Shown: positions 9,628-23,094 of the stretch, in pieces | How positions within the stretch are numbered: position 1 is the first letter of the stretch | How the letters are laid out: each line of letters starts with the position of its first letter | Assembly (NCBI GenBank): GCA_032207245.1 | Contig: CM063500.1 | Location: 37,614,987 to 37,678,986 of the forward strand | Source of the DNA: Pardosa pseudoannulata | Lineage: Eukaryota > Arthropoda > Arachnida > Araneae > Lycosidae | Direction: 5' to 3' | Length of the DNA: 64,000 nucleotides | The notes under the pieces: generated by a model | Database searches by the model: none | What the model saw: the letters and a program-made list of their open reading frames with translations, nothing else | What the model was told of the DNA's origin: nothing | Position numbers and translations under genes: made by a program

Positions 9628-11975
9628 TTTAAAAATAAATGGGGTTTTTTTGGGGGGCGAACTCTTTTACGTGAATCAAAAGAAAGTTTGGTTTTTTTTA
9701 TGAGAGGGGGCGGATTTCAGCATTGTTTACTATATCTAATTAGTGTGCTTCAGTATTTTTTTAACTATCGAAACATTAAAATAAAAAACCGTATGTGGTC
9801 CTTAAGAAGTAACCGAGTGTTGTCGAAATTATCCATGCAGATATTGTCATGAACTGACAATTCCTTTTATTACTTTAGCTGCGTTGACCAACAAGACACA
9901 CATCAGTCAGACATAACACTCCACAATTCATTTTTAAGATACTTTAATTAATTACAAATTTAAAATTTTATGCGCGAAGTAGAAGTTGTAGTTCCTTACA
10001 ATATCAAGATACAAATTATCCTCACCTTACAGTTTTTTTACTTTCGTTTTTCGGAATCCGCTGTAAGCGTACTAAATTCTCGTTTGGCAACTTGTTTTTC
10101 TTGATTCAATAAATTATGTTTTTAATCATTATTCGTTCGGAGGTTGAAGTAGTGAATTTTATCACTGCTAGATACTCCATAAAAACCAATTACCTTGAAC
10201 TTGAAGACACAAATTATGTCAAAAACACATTCACACACACTATGAACTGCTTTCCCAGTAAACGGTCGGGTAGTCACTTGATCATTATCAGAGCTCCAGT
10301 CCAGTAATATACAAATTCCAAAATCTCATAAAGTGAAATTGCTATGGTAACTATTGTTAACTTTTCCAAAAAAAAAAAAAAAGTATTATGTTTTCTGATT
10401 ACAAACTTATCCACAAGTTTGGCTACAGGTAAAGTTTAGGCTTTTCTAATCCTCAGCCTTCTTGCTCTTTGTAACTTTTCGGGTTTCATTACTACACTTC
10501 ATACATTAAAATATTATAGGTGAAAAAAAAATTTGACTGAATAAAGTCATGAAGTAAAAGGGAAAATAATGAAGGGCCCTAAATAGCTGAATTTAAGTAA
10601 ACAATTAAATAAAAGTAAAAAGAAAGAGAAAAGTTAAAAATTAGTATAGTTTTAGTAACTACTTATACTAATAATTTAAGTACTAAACAGATGTTTTTGA
10701 CAGATGCAAGCATCCACAATTTTTATAAATTTTATAATTTTTTTTTAATTTTTATTTTATTTTGTTTTGTTTTTTTTAAGATTAAAAGTAGGAAGTTTAA
10801 TAAACAGAGGAAAAGGAAAACTTAAGTAGAGAAATTAAAGATACATGATGATGAAAATTTTGAGGGGAAGCAAGAGTCATTGTGGCAGTAGTTTGAAGTG
10901 AAATTAAGACTCTCAGAAAGATGAAAACAATAACATATTTAATACAAAACGAAACAAATATTTATTTGCAAACTATTAAAGTAAAATTGATCAAAAAAAA
11001 GTAGAACATTGCTTTGAACTAAGATGCATTGCGTGAGGACATGTAAATAGAGAAGAAAGTTACTTGCGAGAATTTGAGAGGTTGAATTTCAAATCAAATT
11101 TGTTGTCACTTGCAGATCTCTGGCATGGGAGTTCATCTAGACGCGCATATTGCGCCGTCTATTGTCAAACCAGTAATTGAAACTCATCACAAACTGATTC
11201 ATCAGCAGCTATGACTTGATAGAACTGAATAGCTTTCATACTCACACATACTATGAAGTAGAAGAAAGAAGCATGTAGATATGAAACAACAACCAATTTT
11301 TGTGGCACTTTCTAAGAAATAACTAAAACTAAAAAGTAGTTGGTCGCACGCAATATCATTATCTAACATTAATTACAAAAATTACATATACAAAAAAAAA
11401 TCTCAGAAACCTAATAAACCTTCTAACTAGCTAAACTAAACAGTTTATTCTACTTGATATGAGCCATCAAATACATGAAAATGCATGTATAAAGAGTAAT
11501 AAACAGCATACAAATTGCTATTAGAGGTACCTACTACTATTACAATTATGGGAAAGGGAATTCATTGAAGAAACAATTACTAATGCGTATTACAATTCAA
11601 AATAAAAAGAAAAAAAGATTTGTTGAATCTTTTTAAATACTTTATATATGAAATCAAACTGCAAAAGATACATTTTGCACACGCAGCATGTAATAACAAA
11701 CATTTGAGCAGACCAAAACTTCCCACTCTTAAATTATAAAGATGTATATATTGAATTATGCTTATTTTAGGTTCACCTGCATTAGGAAAATGTGTGATGA
11801 AATATTGTGTAACAAAATTTATACTATTATATTTGTTAAAATGGCATAGTCAATTAAAAACTATCTTTTGTATAAAGTAGAGAAAAAGAAGATCTGAAGG
11901 TGCAGGAAGATTTGCCATTTGCTGAGGTGTGTGTGTATATATAAGTAACTAAATAGCAAATAGCATATTAATTAA
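9628..11975. other. Intergenic, no gene recognised
   Basis: No conserved coding signal. Frames here (for example 10116-10307) are short and of chance composition. A slightly GC-richer spot at about 11115-11200 has no open frame that I recognise. Confidence 0.5.
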
Positions 11976-12438
11976 TCCTCTGACTGCTCAATTTGTGGAC
12001 TAAAATTACTTTAAATATTGTGTATTTTTTTTTAATTTTAAATCTCTATATATTGGAGAATTGAAATATGCATTTTTCTTTCTAGAAAAGATTTCTTTTA
12101 TAGATTTTTATCAAGAGAACTAACCTGTCTGAAAAACGAATTTCAGATGTTATCACAAAATTTTAATAAATTTCAATTTAATTACAGTTAATTTCTATTT
12201 ATTATATGTAACTATAATTTTATTATCTATTATAACTATAAATCTATTTATATAATTCTATTTATTACATAATTAAACGTCTAATATTGTATATAATTTA
12301 TTTCACTGGTTAAAGGGTGAAAAGGTGGGATGTGCTTTTCAAATAAAAGAAAAACACATTGCCATGAAAATCGCAAAATGAGCAAATTTCGCTACATATT
12401 AGTTGCTTGTGGAAACCGCGAGATGAGCAGTCAGAGGG
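11976..12438. mobile_element. piggyBac-type MITE, TTAA TSD
   Basis: Inverted termini: left TCCTCTGACTGCTCA from 11976; right end reverse complement CCCTCTGACTGCTCA ending at 12438. TTAA flanks both sides (11972-11975 and 12439-12442). The TTAA duplication and C-rich first bases fit piggyBac-superfamily non-autonomous elements. The 463-bp interior is AT-rich and has no transposase frame. Confidence 0.85.
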
Positions 12439-12582
12439 TTAAGCAAAAATAATCTAAACTAAAAATTCTATATGTTATAACAAAGGCAATTTTATTAGCA
12501 GTCTATTCTTTTTCTGAATTGATATATTGACAAATATTAACCTTAACTGTTCTCAAAAATTAAATTTGATTTGTGACTTATA

Positions 12583-13371
12583 CAGGGTATCTGTCCAAAT
12601 AAATTTTTTCAAATCCATGACTTTTCATGACTTTCCCTGATTTAGCAGACCATTTTCCATGACTTTAAAAAGCTTTCGTTAAAAGTATATATGAATAAAA
12701 CTTCTGATGTACATACAAATAAAATATATGCTTTTAGAGAAATTACAGGAATTTTATCATAAAAAAACTATAAACTTACTTTATAAGTATTAATAAACTC
12801 ACATAAAAATAAATTGTTGTATCTACATACCTAAGTTTAATCATATAGCAATTTTTCAATCAAAATGTTTCCAATTTGAATTCAGGGTACTTTGGTATTA
12901 TCCAGGTGACCATGAATAATAGCCAAATATAACCCTATAATGTTTATATACAATATCCCGAGAGATAAACTTATATTTTGTGCAAAAATCTTAACTAATT
13001 TTTATTTTTAAAAAAATTATTATTACATTAATAAAATTTTAATCTCGAATTTAAGAAAAGCACCAGAATAATATACATTTACCCACCTATTAAGCTTTCT
13101 TGCTTTGAGTTTCCTTGGTGAACAAATTTTACTTGGCAATATGGTCAATAGGATAATGCATAGATACCAAACTCAGTAACTTCAGTCAAATGACAAGTAA
13201 AAATAGAATTAAACAATTCAATGCATTTTTTTTAATCGGTAGTTTAGCGGATCCATGACTTTCCATGACTTTTACTTATTTTGCTTGAAAAATCAAGACT
13301 TTCCATGACAAAATTAATCCATTGTCTAAATCCATGACTTTCCCTGACTTTCCAGGTGCGCAGAAACCATG
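12583..13371. mobile_element. 0.79-kb transposon copy A, 6-bp TSD
   Basis: Copy A of a two-copy family (the other is 25283-26070). It begins cagggtatctg and ends cagaaaccatg; the right end reverse-complemented is catggtttctg, an imperfect terminal inverted repeat. The direct hexamer cttata flanks it at 12577-12582 and 13372-13377. Both ends contain repeated 'tccatgacttt' / 'ccctga' words in direct orientation, within about 100 bp of the left end and 150 bp of the right end. No open frame. The superfamily is unclear: 6-bp duplications are uncommon. Confidence 0.85.
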
Positions 13372-13377
13372 CTTATA

Positions 13378-16300
13378 ATGCAAATTAAATCAATAATATA
13401 TTACAATTACAAATAGTGTATTTAATCTCATAAAACTATAAGGCAAAATCATTTAGAAATAATATAAGAAAATATAAATTCATAGCAATAGATATGAAAA
13501 AAATGAATAAAATAGGAATGCAACTTAAAAGCAACAGTAAAATTAATATAACATCTCCCTTGCTGATTCATTATTCAAGCATAACATCTTCAGTAAAGTA
13601 TATTGCCTGGACTTTGTTCACTACAATAGAGTATTTTGACTTCCTTACAGTTTTGCTCAAACACCATTCAAGGAGGGTTTTCTTTTTAATATTTTCTTCT
13701 GCCAGTCTACGTACATGAATCAAATCATTGATTTTACTTGATTTTGATGAATGAATTTACCTTTAGAGCAGTTCCTGGAAGATTCTCCAAGAACAGGGAA
13801 CTGCAACCAGAAATTCACTCAACCCAAACTCAAGAATTCACAACTCCAAGAGCACATAAGAAAAAACGCCAGTGGTTGAAGTAAACCTCAGCAGTCAGCT
13901 GACAGAAATATCCTGCATCTAATAAGGCTCAAGAAGGTTAGCAGTCTGTTAAAAGTTTGGATTGCAAAATAAATCTACACCAGGAATTGCCAACCTATAA
14001 TCTGCAGGTAACTAAGTGACTCATTTGATAATTTCAAGTAACCCACTTGATTTCTCAAAATAAAGGACAATATATAAAAAATAAACATATAAAGTCCATT
14101 TTGAGTAAGAACAGGAACAGCTAACTACCGAAAATTCAGATACTTTCATCTGAAGATGGCAACTATAAGCCTTATTTGACTAAATTGGAATTGCAAGTTC
14201 ATCATCAGGGGTGTCATGGATATAAAAGAGAATGTTTATTAACAAAATTTATTAAATTATTTCTGTTTTATCATACTTATTGGTTTCTTTCCTGCTCCAA
14301 ACAAGGCCATATAAATATGCTTTTATAATTAGAATTATAATTTTTAACTTTTCCTCACATTTCCTTTGTTTCTTAGTTGTATTATGTTTACATCATTTTT
14401 ATAACAAATCTAAAATAAATATAGCACTGATCCATAACAGCTTCTTAATACTAGTTAACTTTTACCTACAGCTTTCTCCCCCCCCTCCCCCCAACACACA
14501 CAAAAAAAAAAGGTTACCGAAGCCTTGTTTACATTATTTTATAAGTTAGGTTTAAATCAATTAGGCCAAAAAGCAAACTGCTACATATGCATACATAAAG
14601 ATATGTATAAAGATCACACTCATGTGCATATGTATAATGCATCTCAGTATGTAATTATTGTATAAATGCCTACACATACAATGTGGCAGTGATTAATAAG
14701 CCAACCTGCGAAAATTCATTAGATCAAACTATGATAGTCCTATCAAAGTCCCACAAAACACAACAGTTTAACTTATAAGCTCAAGATTTTTAGGACCCAA
14801 AATTTTCTTAAATAATAATCCAATAGCAGGAGAGAAGAAAGTATCACTTAAGACAAAAACTTTCTTTCATTAATTTCTTCTGAGCTACAAGGACTTAACA
14901 TGAAGAACTACTTATATTGAGCCCCTCCTTTTTTTCATCACACATAAACATAGATATACATGTACTAGCCAAAACAACCAGCTAAAAGCAGACTAAAATA
15001 TTAGCAAAGTAGATAAATAACAATGAATGAAATATCTACTTAAAAAGATATTAATACATGTCTTTTCATTTTAAACGAAAACAATATATATTACCTAAAT
15101 ATCAAGGATTTCTTTGTATATAAAAGCTTCAGCCATTATTCAGTTAGTAAGAACATATAGGAGCTCATATGAAATATATTCTTGTACATATGAATCATAC
15201 ATATTTATGGCAAGCATCTGAATCATGCATAAATATGAGTAGCATTTTATTATATAATAAAAGTATGAATATATGAATAAATATGAAAACACATTTCACT
15301 CAATTAAACGAACAAAAATCTGATAATTTTAAAAGTATAATGCCAAGACTAAAGCATAATTATGTTTCAAAATTATGCTTTTTAATCAGTAAGAACATAA
15401 ACAGAAAAATGAATTAAAACATGATAAAGAGACAATTGTAAAATTTCTTACCTGGTCAATATATTGGAACCAGGTGACAGAAATTTTATGATCAGTACAG
15501 GTATTTCAGACAGGGACTTTATGATCAGTAATTTTCATTATTACAATCAAATAAATGTTTTTACTGAACTTCTCTTTGCTTCTTTTATTTACCACATTTT
15601 AGTGTTGCAATCTTTCCCTTTTATAAGTATAGATTAATACTGATTTATACATTACACTTAAATTTATGCTTATTTTGGTTTCAGTGACCTACTTAACATC
15701 AACACCATAAAACTGCAAAATCAAACTACACATCCAATTTCTGACTACTTTATGCTAAGTACACAAAGGAATGGTACACAAAACATAAATTATTGGTACT
15801 AATATACAAAAGAGTATAATTAATATATGCACATACATATATCTGTATATTTTGCACACATCACACACGTCTTTCAGAAGTAACACAAGTCAAAAACCTG
15901 TAATTTTGAACTATCATCATGGTAAAATTAGATAAATAGTCCTCTATCATAGGCCCACCCAACCCAAAAAATTTGGTGGTCCTCACTGAAAGTGTATTCT
16001 ATTTTGGCAGTCTATTTTATATATAAAGGTGAAAATTAAAAATAATACATTATAATAATTATTCATAAATTAACAATAGAACACTTAAAAAATTATAAAT
16101 ATACATAAAAGTGTATAGTAATTAATAAATCAATCAAAAAATAGTGTATTAATAATAAGTACAATATTTGTTTAAATATAAATTTCGTTAGTTCTGACAG
16201 TCTTAAACTTTTATTGGCTACTACTCCATCAAATTTAACAAATTAGTTTCAAGCATGACCCATCAAAGCACAGTTACACTCTAGGTTTAGAGTATCAGAC

Positions 16301-16390
16301 TAATTTGACAAGATTCTTTTCTAAAGCACTACAGCCCTTAACAGGACAAGGCTATCCCAATCTATATCCACCATCTGGTCCTATCCAAGT
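13378..16390. other. Intergenic, no gene recognised
   Basis: AT-rich sequence without a supportable gene. It includes a C-rich/CA/poly-A low-complexity run at about 14472-14512. The frames at 13494-13718 and 14280-14549 have no recognisable domain. Confidence 0.5.
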
Positions 16391-16970
16391 TGTAACAAAG
16401 AGTTACAGTTCAACAACACCAGCTCGAAACTGACCTAGAGGCAAAAGCAAAGTGAGTGACCCTTCTTCGACCCCATTGGTCAAGAGGGGTTGCTTCCTGC
16501 TGAGTAGCCATCTTCGGCCAAGGCAACATTGTCCAAAGAACTTTTTCAGGAGATCTGTGGGCCCCCTCAGAGAGAGAGCAAGGAAGAAGGAGTGTGGAGC
16601 TTAATTTCCTCTGCACCAGTTCTTACACCATTTCTTTTTTTACACCAAGACTGCTGAGTAACCATCTACGGCCAAGGCAACGTTGTCCAAAGAACTTTTT
16701 CGGGAGATCTGTGGCCCCCCTCAGAGAGAGAGCAAGGAAGAAGGAGTGTGGAGCTTAATTTCCTCTGCACCAGTTCTTACACCATTTCTTTTTTACCAAG
16801 ACGCCATGTTTGGCATATCTTTGATCGAGTGTGGTCCCTTTGGCATAATGGCCTAATTAGTATTTTTATTTCTTATTTACACCTTTATTTATATTCAAAA
16901 TAAACAAAATTCAGCAGGAGGAATTAGTCTTTTTTCAATTTTGTATTTTCTCATGGGTACTCCACTTATA
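16391..16970. repeat. GC-richer LTR-like patch with 154-bp tandem duplication
   Basis: A GC-richer island in AT-rich DNA. A 154-bp unit is present twice in tandem (16497-16650 and 16651 to about 16803), nearly identical across 'gccaaggcaac', 'gtccaaagaactttttc', 'cctcagagagagagcaagg', 'aaggagtgtggagcttaatt', 'tgcaccagttcttacacc'. Downstream are T-rich runs and 'aaaataaac'. Enhancer-like tandem duplications in the U3 region are typical of retrotransposon LTRs, and tgtaac at 16391 with tcca near 16970 would allow TG..CA ends, but no flanking duplication supports these limits. Treat the limits and the LTR reading as inference; the duplication is direct observation. Confidence 0.5.
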
Positions 16971-19008
16971 CGTGCGGCTAGCCTAGACGTGCAGTTGGAC
17001 AGATCTTAATACAAGGAAATGCCCCTCCAGTCTCTCTGACTTTAAGTCAGTTTTGACAGAAAAAAGCCACCTCATTGGTGGTCTTCTCCCCTTTATAGTA
17101 CCCACAGGTTTAGTAAATCTGAGTTTTTTAACTGGATTGGTATTATCAACTCTAAATAAATTTCCTAGCCATCAAGTCCAATGACTTTTTATGATCTTAA
17201 TGATGCCTGGTTGTCTATATTTTTGATAGATTTCAAAGTTAAACACTAATCTTCAAACAACATTATCACAAAATGTGCCAAATAATTTTTTTAGTATTTT
17301 GTATTTAAAGGAATTTGACATGACTGCCAATATTAAAAAACATAGAATAAAATCATTATTAATTTCCTATTAAATATTAAATAGCAATTGAATCACATTT
17401 ATTAAACCCTTATAAATTTTGGTAAAATTTTTAATCATGTAATTGTTTTTTATTATACTCACTACACAATTATTTTGAAATTTTCTCAAAATTTAATTTT
17501 GGCTTGTGTCACTTTAGAAATACATGAGCAATATCTTAGCACTTCTTTTAACAAATTTTTTAAAAATATCACAAACATAACATAAAATTTATGCAGGGTC
17601 ATTATTAAAATCCTTGACATAGTCCTTATTCTGAGCCTACAAATGACTTAAAATGTGAAATAGATCCTTTTCTAAAAACCCAAACTTTTTAATAAATAGT
17701 AGTGAAAAAAACGTTTTCTTTTAATTAGAGTAATTTTGTCATATCTCATAGATGATTTCACAGATTGTTTTTTAAGGCATGCAATTCAGAGAATTGCAGA
17801 TTTAAATGAAGAACTTAATTAAAATTATAATTAATTACTATTAAATAAAAAACTTATATGAATAAAACCCTATCAGATTATTTAAATATCAAATGACATT
17901 CATTGAAGTTTCAAGAAATTTTTGCTGATATTAATACTTGATATAATTGATGAATGATAAACCACTGAGATGTGTTATGAAGAAAGCTATTATAAAGATG
18001 GCAATGCTGTGTAATGAAATGAATACTGAATATATTTTATTCATTGGAGCTATGGTAAATATTTTTATTGCACATTGTTCAGAATTAATATGTATCATAA
18101 TTCATTATGCCACTAAGAGTTGAATTAACATAACTTTCATCTCAATGAAAGCAAAATCATAATGTAATGTTATGTCACTTTTGCTGACATTTTGACTTCT
18201 GTACTCCAAAAAAGGAAAAAATCAAACTTGTATTGAATTCTATTAATGTAATTTTAATATTGTACATTTTCTAATAAAATATTTAATTAAAAATGCTAAG
18301 TTTGTTACACATTTACTTAGGAAGCATTAACTACAAAAGACTTGCAAAATAGTGTACTTCTTATTCCACTCGTAATTTATATTTGTAATCATAAATATAG
18401 ATATATAAATTTTCAAAAGTTACAAAACAACATTTAAATTATATAAATTTATTAGAAACCTGAAAAGTTATGTAAGAAACGGTCTGAAAATTGATAAGAA
18501 CGCACTGCAGTAGTAGTGTAAATTTGAATTTGTTCTGTTGAATTATGTAAATTTTAAAACCCCATAAATCAAGTTTTATAAAAATTTACATTTGTTCTGC
18601 TTAGCTGTGTAAATCTTAAAACTCCTGAAAACAGCTTTACCTATTCATCATAAAATGAAATTATATCAACTAGCACAGTAAACAGATATTCAAACTGAAA
18701 TTAAAATTTTAATAATGTAATCTTTTTTGTAATAAATTTTGTAAAAATAATTCCAGCTAAAATTTTACATAATAATAATAATAAATAAATAAATAAAATG
18801 CACAATTTTATACATAAAAGTTATGAAATAACAACCTATGCATATAAAACTTAACAAACTTAATATAAACTAGTGTCTATCAGGAATTTTTTTTTCCAAA
18901 ATGCCAAAACAAAAAGAAATAAACAACAAAAGTAAGGCTTTTTAACATAATGTTGCCCAATAATATTTTACAAATAATAAATAAAATAAATTTATGCAAA
19001 CATCACAT
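16971..19008. other. 3' flank of the ASB gene
   Basis: AT-rich. The 3' UTR of the minus-strand ASB gene must lie at the right end of this stretch. Minus-strand AATAAA words exist (for example near 18446-18451), but none can be chosen as the real poly(A) signal from sequence alone. Confidence 0.45.
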
Positions 19009-19142
19009 CTAGTCTTCAGCATGCATTAAATACAGTATAAGACACTTTGGCAACTCCAAATCTTTCAGGAACTGCAACCTTTGACTTCCTAAGATGGAAC
19101 GAATTTTTCTACGACTTAGATCTTTTAAAGCCACTGGTTGTG
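19009..19142 (-). CDS. ASB13-like exon 6 (SOCS box, stop)
   Basis: Acceptor aatattttag|ca, stop TAG at 19009-19011. It encodes the SOCS box: an Elongin-binding BC box with the L-x-x-L-x-R-x-x-I-R spacing ([11 protein letters not shown]) and a Cullin-box L-x-L-P-x-x-L-x-x-Y-L ([11 protein letters not shown]), followed by the end MHAED. Confidence 0.94.
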
Positions 19143-22100
19143 CTAAAATATTTTAAAGAATAATCACTATGAAGACATCAGCATTAAATTAAGGTAAAAA
19201 AACATTTTACATCTCTATAGCACAGTTTTCTAAATTTTATGCTGCTAAGCCTGGTCCTAAATTTTTTCTAGCTTTTCTACCTTTTAATTTTTAAATAGAT
19301 ATAATAATAGACAAATTTTACAAAGTAAAAACTTTATTACAAAAAAATGAAAGCTACAATTAACAGACTAACAACAAGGCTTAGCTATAGCACATAGGTA
19401 CATTCATATTTAGTTTTATATTACATATATATATTTTTTATATGTTAATTTAACCAAGGGATAACCAAATTTTTTTGAGCAGGCCAAAAAGCAACAAGAA
19501 AACATTTAGCAGGCCAATATAGTATACAGTGAAACTTCTCTGAGCGGCCACCCTTCTAAAAGGCCCATTTTTAATGGCATGGATTTTTTGACTCATAGAC
19601 ATAATGGTAAAATAACCTGTATCAGCGGCTACCCAACCCCCTCTAGATGGCCACAAAGTGGGATTGCCCCTTTCATTTTTCAGGAAATTCTACTCACTCC
19701 AAGCTTTAATTTTGAGCAGAAAAACTCAAGGTCAGGTTTATGGTCAGATAGATTAAGACAAAGGAATAACTTGAGAAGTCCATTCCCGCAGCCCCCCCCC
19801 CTTTCTAAGAAAGATTAAATCTGTTATCTCTTTTGTATTCTCCCCACACCCTTCATATAGGGAATCCCGACTGCACCATCCATAGAAACTGAGGGAGGAA
19901 CTGGACAATCAAGCGTTGAAGGTGTCCTAGGGCATTTGTTTAGAATTCCAATTGGTAAAATTAAGGAAGAATTGTACCTCTGTCAACAAAAATGTCATTC
20001 ACTCCAACAAGCTTCATTTCATTAGTTGGTTTGTGATCTGAGTTGCAACAATGTCGAAATGCATTTTTCTAAATCTCAAGCAGAGCATTGAAGTTCTGCA
20101 TGAATATGAGGATGGCAAGTCAGCAGAAAAGTTAGCTGCATTATTTAACTGCGGAAGAACGGAAATCATCAAAGTCATTAAAGAAAAGAATTTGATTTTG
20201 AAGGAGTACGAAGACTACAGAATGAACAGAAACAAATTGTAGCCTTTTTTAAAAAATGTTAAGAAGCATGAAATAAATATTATTTTCTCTTTAGATAAGT
20301 TTTAAATTTCATTTACATAAGAAATATATGTCAGACTTGTTTATATTACACATTATAGGAATTATCTTATAATAGTAAATAAAACCCTTCAGAGCAGCCA
20401 ACTCCTCTAAACGGCCAAATATTCTTGATACGCAGAGGTGACCACTCAGAGAGGTTTCACTGTATCCTGAAATTTTAACAACTGTAAAAAATATTTCCAG
20501 ATCCATTCATCTTTAAAAGCATGACACTCTGAATCATCCTTATGTTTTATGAAAACCTTTTAGGATTGAAATATTTTAGACATATACACAACAACCCAAA
20601 AAAGCACCAGACACACTAAAATTTTTAACCCATTCAGGACTGTGATCCCATATATGCCATTCAAAATTCTCCCTTCAGAGACCAGAGTCTCCTATATGTG
20701 ATCATGAAGTTCATGTCCCTCAGCCCATGATCACATCAGTGTGATCTGGAATCCGAATGTTTAATTTGAATTGTTAAATGGTACTAGATGACAGCTAAAA
20801 TTTATTATACTGCTGAATAACATTCCACAGAGTGCTAACCTTCAATAAATACTTTTGATTCAAAGGTTTCTTTTTTTTAAGTAGTTGGTACATAAAAACA
20901 ACAGAATGCACTTAAATACACATCAAGGGATGAGATTTTTTGTGTGATCAGTGTTTATATTTTAACTAAATGTGGAGGTGATAGAATATTTATTGGTTAG
21001 AGGTAGTAAAAAATTAAAAGAAACATTTTAATCGCTATCTTAAAATTCATTTTTGTATTGTTTGATTATTTTTACATTTAAAGAGGTAGAAATTAACTAT
21101 ACAACCAACCTAAAAATCTTAAATAATAGTAATTTTATATTTTGCAAAATCAAACTTAAACCCTAAAACCATATATTTACATATCTTAGTTTAACCAAAT
21201 ATTCCAAATTTTCAATTAATTTTGCATCTCCAAAATTTTACATAGATCATCATGCTTAATAATTTAGTTCAATCGGTATTTTTCTCTAATTTTTAATAAA
21301 TTAAATTATTTTAATATTTTTTTACGCAACACATTTTTTATACAGCAGTGAATCACTAAAATCTTTGCTTAAGTCGTCAAAAACCACAACATACAGAGCT
21401 GCTGCATACGCAATTTTCCATCTTTATATTAACTATGAGCATAACACCATTAAAAAATTAAAGCTTTTAAGTTCAGGACTACCAGGTAAACAAAGAATAA
21501 AGCATTCATAATAATTTTCAACAAAATGTTTTAAAAGGAGAAATCCCTTTTTACTCATTTAGCACTACACGTATTGAAGCTCGTAACGCGGATGAAGAGA
21601 CGTTGTTTCTCTATTATAAAAAACTTTTAACTAATTTTCTTTATACATCCATCAAAAATATACTATTGCAAGCTTTGCTAATTCTGTATTAAATAAACCA
21701 ATATCAAAACATTTACTTTTTCAGTTGTCTTACCTAACTTTGAGTTTAAAAATTAAAAAGCTCTTTCTCCCTTTGCCTTTAAATTATCAACCCTCATCCC
21801 TTAAGAGATTGGATTTTTTCTAAAGTTCCTATTCATAGCTTCCATATTTTTTAATCTGAGTTAAAATGTAAAAACTACTTTTTTTTAATTTAAAATAAAT
21901 TTCAATTTTTTTGTTTTAGTTACTCTGAACTTAAAATTATAAATAACTTTATCCTTAAAAAAATGCCAAAGTTTGTGAAATTTTGGAAAATTCTCTCATT
22001 TTTTAAGAATTTTAAAAAATACTGTGATATTGCCCTGATATTTTCAGAATCATAACATACCCTGATATTTCCCAGATTTCTCTGTTCTCCTTGATATGTT

Positions 22101-23058
22101 ACCACCCTGTTTATTCAAGTGAATTATTACTTATAAAAAACAAATTATAAATAAATCCATAAATCTTTTGGATATGTTTTTTAATTGACTTCACTAGTGT
22201 CTATAATTACATTTGTAATAATAATAAATGTGTACATTTGTTATTACAGTCAGTAGTGGCTATATGGTCACCCGCTTAAAAGGTCATCCCACTTATATGG
22301 TCAGTTTTCTAAAGTCCCGTCTAACTTAATAAGGAACATGTGTTAAAGTGCACTAAGTGCACTGCTTATAGAGTCATTTTCTTTTCTTGTTACCGGTTAT
22401 ATGGTCAGTTTTATGTTTTCAACAAGTTTCTATTTTTTTTAAGAAGTCAGTGCAAAATACAGGACCTGAATTCAAGCCTTTATTTCTCTCCCTTTCCTCC
22501 TTTCTTGTTTGTGTAGACTCATTGTCGGAGTTTTTCACTTCTCTCAGTTCTCTTGCCCCCTGACAAGAGAACACATATATCTGTTTATTGGTTGAAGTTA
22601 TCTCTCCCTGCTTAAGTTGATATTGAGACGAAACAAGTAAAGGAAAATTTAATTATCGCTTTGAAAACAAAGAATTTATTATTTGCTGCCAAAAATGAAT
22701 TGATTGAAAAATTTTAAAAATCTTTCAAAGGCTGCTTTCTTCAAAGCAAATTTGATTACTCGGACGACATTAAACAACATTTTAGCTGCCAAACTTTGGT
22801 CCTCAAGTGTTGTAATCGGTGATCAAGAAAGAAAATGTCAGCACTTGCCACCTTATGGGAATATGAATAAGGCTCTTCTGTTATAGATTAAAAATGTATA
22901 TGAATTTCAGGGTTGTATTGTTCCGCATATATGGTCACCTCGCTTATATGGTCTGATTTTTCTGAAATGCTGAGCTGACCGTATAACTGATACAGACTGT
23001 ATTACAAACAAATTATTTTAATTATTATTGTTGTTATTATTTACATAATGTATGATTT

Positions 23059-23094
<36 letters not shown>

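Noticed and set aside
14280..14549. 89-codon frame
   Set aside because: AT-rich start, then C-run and poly-A low complexity; no domain.
20600..20770. Second piggyBac-type element starting TTAACCCATTCAGGAC
   Set aside because: Only one end is visible; no inverted partner with TTAA was found nearby.
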